Origin: Allolobophora icterica
Taxonomy: Eukaryota; Annelida; Clitellata; Crassiclitellata; Lumbricidae
Length of the DNA stretch: 64,000 bases
Direction: 5' to 3'
NCBI GenBank assembly: GCA_963556255.1
Contig: OY744604.1
Location: 90,260,562 to 90,324,561, forward strand
Below, in pieces: positions 55,970-64,000 of this stretch; position 1 is the stretch's first letter, and every line of letters begins with the position of its first letter. The notes beneath the pieces were generated by a model, which was not told the DNA's origin, did no database searches, and saw nothing but the letters and a program-made list of their open reading frames with translations. The position numbers and the translations under genes are program-made.

Positions 55970-56620
55970 CAGATTTTGTCCGCAAAATAAAACCAATTAG
56001 GCATAGGCCTACAGGCAGAGAGTTTATCTGAGAGCGACGTTCGTCGAACACATAACGGTCCAGGCACTGTCATTGCAGTAGACACCAGAGCACGACTCAA
56101 TGCGAACCAGTCATCACGCCAATGAGCGTGGATGTCCGAGCTCAAAGTAGTTGACTGTAGAGTAGCCCTATATATCTCTATTCCGTGCTTCTGTTACGAT
56201 ATCAAATTTCTCCTACACAGGGCAGATACTGTAGGAAACCCTCGATAAAGGTAGAGCTAACACTTGATAATGGCAATGGTAATTGCAAATTTATATAGCG
56301 GTAGTTCAAGACAGACTCATCGTAGGCGCTCCCGACCTAACACAATGAAACCACGATCGAACAAAATGGTCTTTAAGCGTCTCCGGATACTGGCAGTCGC
56401 GGGGGTTGGTCTTTTTCATAAGCTTCTTTCTTGAGCTTCCTGAGCTTCTTTCTCCAGCTTCTTTACTAAGCTAAATATAAATATACAAAGCACGCTAATT
56501 CTAGCGATTTCAATTTGTAGAGCAATTGTATTGAGTCGCTCTTAGATACGTTACTGCTTTTTAATTAAGTTGATGCTAAAAATCAGTGTGGTTGAAAAAG
56601 CAGGGAAAACGCCAGTTGTT
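55970..56620 (+). repeat. Low-copy duplicated segment, partner of 47640-48640
   Basis: Same ordered words as 47640-48640 without the LINE-D insertion. Includes a minus-strand LINE 3-prime end near 56290-56400 (TTTATATAGCGGTAGTTCAA). Confidence 0.65.
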
Positions 56621-58208
56621 TAATAAAATCAACTTTAAAATCTGGTCTATGGCTGGACAGGTTAATTAGTGAGCACTTGTAGGCTGAACTTAGGCTCAGT
56701 TTTCTGAGTATTGGAGAGAAATGACTGACAACATCTTGGTGTGGACAGCTAAAAGTTGTGAATAAGTTTTTGTCCTCTTCTGCGCATGCGCGCCATAAGG
56801 TCAAGAATTTCAAACTTCGACACTGAAACCACGTTTTTGGAAAGACATTTTGGAAAATCACCAAACGACTTTGAAACGGAGAGTAACAAGACAGACAGAT
56901 AGACAGGCAGACAGGCAGAGAGGCTGGTAGGCAGACAGGCAGGCAAACAGACAGACAGGCAGATAGGGAGACAGGCAGGCAGACATACAGACAGACAGTC
57001 AGACAGGCAAATAGAAAGGCAGGCGGGTAGGCAGACGTACAGACAGAAAGACAATGTAACTAGAGTCATCCACCTGACTGTTTCAAGGCTTGCGAAATCA
57101 CATTGACAGACGTGTAGATACATTTTTCTCATGCAGTCACGAAATCAGTCAGTAGCGTAGCACGCCTGCATTTCCCCTCCAGACTTGACGGGGCTGACGT
57201 GACAGGCAAGCATTTCACCAGAACATCAAATCACATAATTATTTTCCTCGATCTTCAAATCATAGACAAGCTCTACACAAGGGTGCAATTTACGGTGACC
57301 GCAGCGAATATGCACATACATCTTCAGCGGTGGATAATTCTGAATTGAGGAAAGAGCAAATATCTACGGAATAGTATCCGCGAAATGCGTGAGAAATTTA
57401 TGTTCACTGGGAGAGAGACTAAATCATTGGAGCAAAGACGGAAGTAGAGCGGCGAAAAATATGGAAAAAAACATATCCTCAGCGGGAGATGACTGGTAAA
57501 AACAACCTGAACCAGATCTAAAAACAGAAGCGCCTTGAACGAGGAGAACGATACTCTTCAATAACAGGTCGTCACTATTTTCCCTTTGCCTACAAATCGC
57601 AATCACTGAACGCAATCGTTCGTGATTCTTTGACAGATCAATCAAGCATCTGGTCAGTCAGTCAATCGATCAACCAGTCAATCGAATCGATCAACCAGTC
57701 AATCGAATCGTCCCACCAGTCAATCATCAGATCAGAGCACGGTTTGGCTGTTGCCATTATAGATCGGCAGGTGCGTAGATCGCGTGATCAGACTCGTGCA
57801 TTTGATTGGTTTCCAGTCTCGCGCGCACGAGATCCGTCGGTTGATCACGTGCGCATCGTCACTCTTTCGACAGATGTCGGGGATCGATCGCAGACGTGTT
57901 CTATTCGCGTCGTCCGGAATTCCTCGGTGTCCGTTCCGCGCCATCAGACAAATTCCCGTGCCTGTCAATCAAAAGATGGGTGAGTCGTTACACAATGCAG
58001 GAAACAAAACGTTCAGGGTTACGTAGGCCCTACATGCATTATCTGGAGCCTATCGGTCTAGAGAACTGGCCCCTATACTCTTCCACAGCAAGACACCCTT
58101 ACCATAAGTTATTCAGTCAACAGAACCTGATCCTATTTTAGTTTATATTTTTGCTGTTAGTTCTTTATTGTAATGACTGGCAGTGTTCCGTGTATTCAAC
58201 CGCAGTGT
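56621..58208. other. Intergenic DNA with CAGACAGG and CAATCGATCAACCAGT repeats
   Basis: A degenerate CAGACAGGCAGA array at 56886-57055. A short tandem based on GTCAATCGAATCGATCAACC at 57650-57725. No gene recognised; the frame at 57630-57983 starts in that repeat. Confidence 0.5.
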
Positions 58209-58531
58209 CAGAGGCGCGTTTACACGTAGGTGCACTAGGCGCGCGCCTAGGGCCCCCGAATCTCGGAGGGCCCCCAAACGAATGAAAATATTTTTGTCAA
58301 TTATTAAAAAATTACATTTTTTAATTTCGAATCTTTTTAAATATAATCCATTTTCTATTTTTTTCAGTTTAGCATTCACACAAAAGTCTATTAGGCCTAT
58401 TGTAATTTATATTGTTTCGTTCATTTGGGCTAATAATTCATTTTTGTGCAATTGTGCAAAATAACATCGTGTTCAGAAGGGCCCCTAAAATGTTTGCGCC
58501 TAGGGCCACGTTTTCTGTAAACGCGCCTCTG
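58209..58531. mobile_element. hAT-type MITE, TSD CGCAGTGT
   Basis: 323 bp. Left CAGAGGCGCGTTTACA, right TGTAAACGCGCCTCTG: a perfect 16-bp inverted repeat. CGCAGTGT at 58201-58208 and 58532-58539. Interior GCGCGCCTAGGGCCCCCGAA near the left end and GCGCCTAGGGCCACG near the right. No transposase. Confidence 0.93.
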
Positions 58532-59430
58532 CGCAGTGTTGTGACTCTACAAGACTTGGGTTAGGAATCGTCTGCAACGAAAGGCCCGACTTGTCAACTC
58601 GTCATCGCGATTTATATCAGTTTTGTCAGGACTCAATATTTCCCCAGAATCAGCAACAAAGGGAAGACGTCAAAGACCTTTGCTGTCATAAGACGTCCCT
58701 AAACTCTTTCTTTCTCTAAATAATATTGTAGACCTACTGTGGCCTCTGCGTGAGTCATCAATCTTGGCCCAAAGCGAAAGTACGTCCGCCCCTGATATTC
58801 AGATCTGCTAACCTTACATGCGTGATAAAGTGCTTTAAATAATAAATGGATTAATAAAAATAATTAATCTAGAAGGGTCCAGAGACAAACATACAGACGG
58901 GCAAATAGACAGACAGACATACAGACCGACAGGCAGACGGGCAAAGAGATATAGAAATACGCAGGCAAACAAATAGGCATACCGTCGGACAGATATTTAC
59001 TCGCGTGTGTTCGGTAAATCAATGTATAATAGACACGGCCTTTGAAACATTGAAAGCATTTGCTGAAAGTCCATTGTGTGGTTCTAAGCGCTTGTGACTG
59101 ATTTGCACTTCCCTCAATTGAGGCGACATTTCTATGAATGCACGAACAACTGTAACCTTCATAATAGACCAGACTGTATGCATGCACGTTTTATGCCTTA
59201 CAGTTCACAAAGTTCATTAATATATAAATCCGACCTGTTTTTATACCATGCTCATCCCTCATAGAAATACAGAAATTGCGCTCGTTCAGCTTTTTACACT
59301 CGATGTGGCTCGCACAGGAATAGCTTTGGGCTCTCAACTACTTTCGGTAGCTGGTCAAAGGTTTTGAATTCTGCCCTTTTTTGTATGTCAGATCTAAAGT
59401 TAAGACTCTCAACTTACAAACCCACTGCAC
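58532..59430. other. Intergenic DNA with short CAGACGGGCAAA repeats
   Basis: A degenerate ACAGACGGGCAAAT run at 58880-58960. Nothing else recognised. Confidence 0.45.
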
Positions 59431-59635
59431 AAATGCGTAATTTGTGGGGGGGGGGGGGGTACGAGGGGTACCCGTACCCTCCACCTTTTGGATTGGGAGG
59501 TACCGTACCCCCACTTTTTGAACAATACCAATCAATATTTTATTATTGTACCTTCTCAGAGATCGCAATCTCCGCCTTGCTTTGTGTATGTATGAAATTG
59601 GTACCCACACTTTTTAGACCAAAGTTACTCCTTTG
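59431..59635. mobile_element. MITE-A copy 3 (8-bp TSD CCACTGCA)
   Basis: 205 bp. Left CAAATGCGTAATTTG, right CAAAGTTACTCCTTTG. The perfect duplication CCACTGCA is at 59423-59430 and 59636-59643. The polyG run at ~59446 marks the same block as in copy 1. Confidence 0.9.
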
Positions 59636-60675
59636 CCACTGCAGCCTGGGTTCTGGGTTCCCTATTCTGTCGAATTTCAACCTAGATTTTCTCCAATGCA
59701 TAATACGACCTTTGCTTGCAACTTTATTCAAAGTAATCATCGACTCATGAAGTCTTGGGCCTTATAATAAATGCGCTATAGAAGTGATTAGATCACATTA
59801 TAATATTGATTGGATCCTAGCATTTATATAGCGCCTAATAGTCAACTTCTCAAAGGGGTATGGCATGATATCTTACAGAGTTCAAAACTGCCTCTAAAAA
59901 GCATACATGAAACACGATTATCAAATTTTCATCTCAGAAACACATTGAAGAAACGACTAACTTATTAACCTTACTCACGTGATAAATAATTATAAAAGAA
60001 TAAATAGAAAAACTGAAAATGTAATAAACTTAAATATGATACACCTGTTTCCGCCACACTTCGCCTCACTAAGCGCTATAAAAATCACAAAATTACGATT
60101 CCCATTACGATCACGGTGACATGTTTCCTTCCTTCTTTATGAACTAATAATACATTTTGCAGCTTACAACTGATCCATTAAAAAAAGAAACCTCACATGA
60201 CTAATTTTCTTCGCTAACTCTAACCGGTAATGGTTTCCTTGTACAAGAAAGATTCTTTACAAATGTCTACGTCAAATGTAAGAAGGTGCGAAGGCCTTGC
60301 ATGGAAATTTCCGGGCTAGGTGCGCTTGATAAATACCCCCAGAAACACTGGCATAACTGTATCTTTCAAATTCACGCCGATAAAAGGCTAAAGAGTTAAA
60401 GCAATTTAGAATGGACTTGTTTTATCTGGACACTGTGTAAAGTGTCGTTTGGTGCAGGTCATGCCAATCAAGTTATCGTCTGGCAATGAAATGTAGGACA
60501 ATCCGCGGGGAATTATGTAACAGTTGCGCTGCGATGACCCACGGCTTCGATAAGCCTCCAACTGCAGAAGGGACATGACAGCCATTTGCAGATTACTGTA
60601 TACATGTATGTATTTCACGTGTTTACGTCTGTCTGCATGTATATATCCATTTATGTATGTATATATATACGTATG
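59636..60675. other. Intergenic DNA with a LINE 3-prime tail
   Basis: A minus-strand LINE end at about 59808-59880 (plus-strand TTTATATAGCGCCTAATAGT). Otherwise nothing recognised. Confidence 0.45.
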
Positions 60676-60679
60676 AATG

Positions 60680-60713
<34 letters not shown>

Positions 60714-60996
60714 TGTATGTATGCATCCATGTATGTATGTATGTATGCATGTGTGTATGTATGTATGTATGTATGTATGTATGTATGTATGTATGTATGT
60801 ATGTATGTATGTATGTATGTATGTATGTATGTAGGTATGTATGTATGTGGATTGTGGGTAGGTATATATGTATGTATGTATGTAAGTATGTATGTATGTA
60901 TGTATGTATGTATGTATGTATGTATGTATGTATGTATGTATGTATGTATGTATGTATGTATGTATGTATGTATGTATGTATGTATGTATGTATGTA
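60676..60996. repeat. (GTAT)n microsatellite, left arm
   Basis: Near-perfect tetranucleotide array ending at the LINE tail. The array resumes at 61604, on the other side of the LINE. Confidence 0.97.
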
Positions 60997-61603
60997 TTGT
61001 ATTGTATTGTATATGGGCATTTATAAAGCGCCTCTCGCGGTATATACCATTCAGACCCCGAGAGAAAAAGCAGGATTTAAGGTGAGAAAAGGAAGAAGCA
61101 ACGCTACCAGAGAGAATGGTGGTGCGGACAGAAGGAGGAAGTCGGTTCCAAAGTGAGGGACCTATGCAGGCAAAGGACCTGGACTGAGCCATAGTTGTCC
61201 TGACTCGAGGAACTAAGAGGTCAAGACGATCAGAAGATCGGAGACGACGCAGCGAAGCAGCAGAATGAGGCCGTTGAAACAGATCACGTAAGTACTGTGG
61301 AGCAAGACCCAGCTGAGATTTAAGCACAAGAATAAGCACTTTGAATTGTATAAGGGCAGAGAGAGGGAGCCAATGGAGGTGTTCAACCATGAAGGTGGAG
61401 ATATGAGAGAACCGAGGAAGGCGGGCAATGAGTCTAGCAGCAGCATTGAGTACGGACTGGAGAGGAGAAAGACGGATCTTGGGAAGGCCAATAAGGAGAG
61501 AATTACAGTAGTCAATCCGAGAGCACACGAATGCATGAACAATTGAGGTGAAGGTCGAAGATGAGACAGACCGCCGAATAGCCCGGAGACGCCTTAAGTG
61601 GAA
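60997..61603 (-). mobile_element. LINE-E copy 2 (3-prime fragment) inside (GTAT)n
   Basis: About 200 codons open on the minus strand: YFHLRRLRAIRRSVSSSTF, IVHAFVCSRIDYCNSLLIG, LNAAARLIARLPRFSHISTF, LHWLPLSALIQFKVLILVL, GPSLWNRLPPSVRTTILSG. The tail is (AATAC)n, as in 43317-43351. Very similar to LINE-E copy 1 and unbroken, so a young, heavily 5-prime-truncated copy. Confidence 0.85.
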
Positions 61604-61700
61604 GTATGTATGTATGTATGTATGTATGTATGTATGTATGTATGTATGTATGAATGTGCATATGTATGTAGTGTGTATGTATGAATGTATGTACATGTAT
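61604..61700. repeat. (GTAT)n microsatellite, right arm
   Basis: TATG/GTAT repeats at 61604-61652, then degenerate GTATGAATGT words to about 61700. Confidence 0.93.
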
Positions 61701-61865
61701 CAAGTCACAGATCTCTATATATGGCATAACGCAATGCAATACAAGACAATGGAATACGGTGCAAGACAATACATAGTGTCCTCATTTGAGATGAACACAT
61801 ACGACCATACGACAGAACATCGACGACTCTGTTGTTGGTAAAGGACTTGCTGAAGGACCGTACCC

Positions 61866-61945
61866 AGTAACCACCGGGGGCTCGAACCCGTACTCTCCGC
61901 GTTACAGGCCCAGAGCACTAACCAATCTGCTATCGTAACCCACAA
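61866..61945 (-). mobile_element. tRNA-like SINE head
   Basis: The minus strand has TAGCAGATTGGTTAGTGCTC (D-arm/A box) and CGGGTTCGAGCCCCC (T-arm/B box) at tRNA-like spacing. The acceptor ends do not pair, so a tRNA-derived repeat is more likely than a functional tRNA gene. Confidence 0.6.
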
Positions 61946-63365
61946 AATACTTATGAACAATATGTATTAATAACAAAGGAAAAACAAAATGATGTTCTCT
62001 CTAAGTTGTCCATATTTGCTTGATATCTTAAAGAGAACCTAGGAGTAGATGTGACGCTAACTATTGAAGTGACTGGATATTGAGATTCATCAAAGGATTC
62101 TTACCTGAAGCAGTCGATTGTAGGTACCTGTTGAATCGCTCTGTTTTCAGGAAGCACCTACAGATGACCATCGCGTAGACACGACCTAAAGAAATGCAGA
62201 GGAAAACCAACTTAAGCATACAGTTCACATTTCATTAGCCACATACATACATGCATGCGTACAAACAAATATACATGTACATGTATGCATACGTTCATAT
62301 TATTTATCTATTTCTTGAATTTGTAACGCGCGAACGGTAAAATGTACTACAACCTGTATTATGCCACATGATGTATTAAGTCCAAATTTAGGTATTAACA
62401 CACTGTGTAGAGACAAGTTAATGTTAATCTGACCCGCGGAGACTAACGAATCTCAATAAGTATCTCAGCATACATAAATACATACATACACAAACACGTG
62501 CATTTATACGTACAGATTTACATACATACATACCTACATACATACATACTTTTATACATTTTCTGACGTTTTATACGTGTATAGGCCTATCCTGGTTTAT
62601 TTGTAAGCATGATTGTTTTGGCTACTGTTGAGTTCAGCTAGACTGCTAGAGCATTGCTTTTCATGACGAAGATCTTTGGGGTCGCCCTCCTCCTCTGTCC
62701 ACAGTTGGGACTAGCACAACGCAATAACGGCATTACAGGAGTTTTTCGTTTACGCTGTACGTTATACAATGAGCATATGACGTATGTCTATTTTTAAGCG
62801 CGTTTCTTATCGAGTTCTTGTGAACATAATACATCCGAATTTAATTATATCATAAGTCTCTTGGTAGCAACTCCCTCAGCTCGCAATGATGTAGCTTCAG
62901 TGGACGCTTTTATAGTCGGTGGTTTTCTAGATCTAGATTGTGCATGATTCCTCGCTAAACGCGGAAATAACAGGATATTTATGACGCCAAACTGCACCTA
63001 TTATCGCCCATGAGCGTCTTTCTTGTTCCGCGAAATCTGATTATGAGCTGCGCGAGAAAAGTCTTTTGAGGAATCCAAGTTCCAGTAATTGTATTTTAGG
63101 AACAACAAAACACATTCAGAATTGAATGCTGTTCGGTGACAAAGAGCATCCGGTTCTTTAAAAAACCTCTGCTGCCGGACGTGGAGAAAAAACGGAATAA
63201 GTAAAGTCACGCTACATCGACCGATTCTTGCTTCGTTGAAGGACTCTGGAGCCGTTTATGAATTCTGAGCAACGTGTTCCGTAGAAAAGATGTGCACTAT
63301 AGTAGATGTCAGCGCTCTTGTGGCGTACTTAAAACTGCGCTATTTTAAATGTCCTGATACATATC
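61946..63365. other. Intergenic DNA with ACAT-rich stretches
   Basis: Imperfect CATACATA runs near 62240-62300 and 62460-62560. A short stretch near 62660-62735 resembles intron-2 sequence of the MAL-like genes (GTCGCCC.CCT...CAG.TTGGGACT.GCAC, compare 15790). No exon recognised. Confidence 0.45.
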
Positions 63366-63760
63366 TGCCTACCTACATACAAAAATACATACATAGACAT
63401 CAACATACATACATACATACACCGTATGTATGTATGCATGTATATGTGTATGTATATATTTGTATATATGCATGTATGTCTGTATGCATACATACATCCA
63501 TACATACACCCATGCATACATACATACATACATACATACATGCATGCATACATACATACATGTATGCATACATACATATGTACATACATGCATGCCAGTA
63601 TATATGTGTATATATATATATATGTTTATATGTATGCATACATGCATGCATACATACATATGTACATACATGCATGCATGTATATATGTATGTACATATA
63701 TATATATGTTTATATGTATGCATACATGCATGCATACATACATAAACACATACATTTGTC
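63366..63760. repeat. Compound ACAT / GTAT microsatellite
   Basis: Alternating CATACATA and TGTATGTA tracts with TATATATG blocks. The long Tyr-Ile-His and Met-Tyr-Val-Cys frames on both strands are artefacts of the repeat. Confidence 0.95.
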
Positions 63761-63869
63761 TATACAATGACACATTGCTGTCGTATTGGAAGCCTCTGAA
63801 ACATTTATATTTTTTATTTCGTATGCCTTTGCAACAATCGATCATACGAAACATGATGCAGAGGTCCAT

Positions 63870-64000
63870 GACACGTGACACTACCCGCATATTAATTTTT
63901 GTTTTGACTGAGCGCCTTTCAATAAACTGGTTCCAAAGACTTCACATTTGGGCGCTGTAGAAATCTCATGGTTACGATTACGATTACGATGACAACCATC
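63870..64000 (+). mobile_element. LINE 3-prime tail at window edge
   Basis: GACTGAGCGCCTTTCAATAA, then TTGGGCGCTGTAGAAATC and a (ATTACG)n tail, matching the GGCGCTATAGAA-type LINE/SINE ends elsewhere. It runs off the window. Confidence 0.5.

Noticed and set aside
57630..57983. 117-aa frame starting in Ser-Ile-Asn-Gln repeats
   Set aside because: Begins inside a CAATCGATCAACCAGT tandem repeat; the rest shows no domain and overlapping frames are equally open.
60406..61696. Ile-His-Thr-Tyr and Met-Tyr-Val-Cys repeat proteins
   Set aside because: GTAT microsatellite translations; only the LINE-E part (60997-61603) is real protein homology.
61866..61945. Possible minus-strand tRNA gene
   Set aside because: Good T-arm, but the acceptor ends are not complementary and it lies among repeats.
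63290..63960. Long His/Tyr/Ile frames on both strands
   Set aside because: Frames on both strands over an ACAT/GTAT array; no domain.

Overview
The window is eukaryotic, intron-containing, repeat-rich DNA from an animal. It has phase-0 GT-AG exons, LINE and hAT-type elements, tRNA-derived SINEs and long microsatellites. The very frequent AGGCCTA palindrome and the L2/CR1-like LINEs suggest a marine invertebrate deuterostome (echinoderm, hemichordate or lancelet), but the sequence does not prove it. No CRISPR, operon, rRNA, virus or toxin locus was seen.

Four intact-looking host genes can be built by hand. Three are tandem, same-strand, four-exon genes for small tetraspan MARVEL proteins of the MAL/plasmolipin type: copy 1 at 14.0-23.6 kb (174 aa), copy 2 at 30.6-34.0 kb (171 aa) and copy 3 at 51.6-54.3 kb (164 aa). 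All three keep GT-AG borders, phase-0 introns and open frames. The transmembrane parts are well conserved and the second extracellular loop is not. The fourth gene is a three-exon TMEM42-like protein on the minus strand (38.6-41.0 kb, 176 aa).

Layout: 0-3 kb holds low-copy repeats. 3.1-10 kb is a Russian doll of retrotransposons: LINE-B split by LINE-A, which is split by LINE-C and a hAT-like element. 10-14 kb carries a hAT relic and an insertion upstream of gene copy 1. Intron 2 of copy 1 is swollen to 8.2 kb by nested hAT-like elements and LINE fragments, most with perfect 8-bp target duplications. 25-30 kb holds a second LINE-B copy and SINEs. 34-38 kb is the duplicated downstream flank of copy 2, with a 3-bp-TSD inverted-repeat transposon. 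41-47 kb is mostly transposon and microsatellite. 47-51 kb has LINE scraps, including an AP-endonuclease fragment. 54-64 kb is LINE, MITE and microsatellite DNA.

The MAL-like genes presumably act at the plasma membrane or in apical/raft vesicles, as family members do. TMEM42 is a separate EamA-like membrane protein. The main points of interest are the local gene-family expansion, a 33-bp tandem repeat that reiterates the exon-1 splice donor in copy 3, and datable nested insertions whose paralogous empty sites lie in the same window. All calls were made by eye, without any database search.
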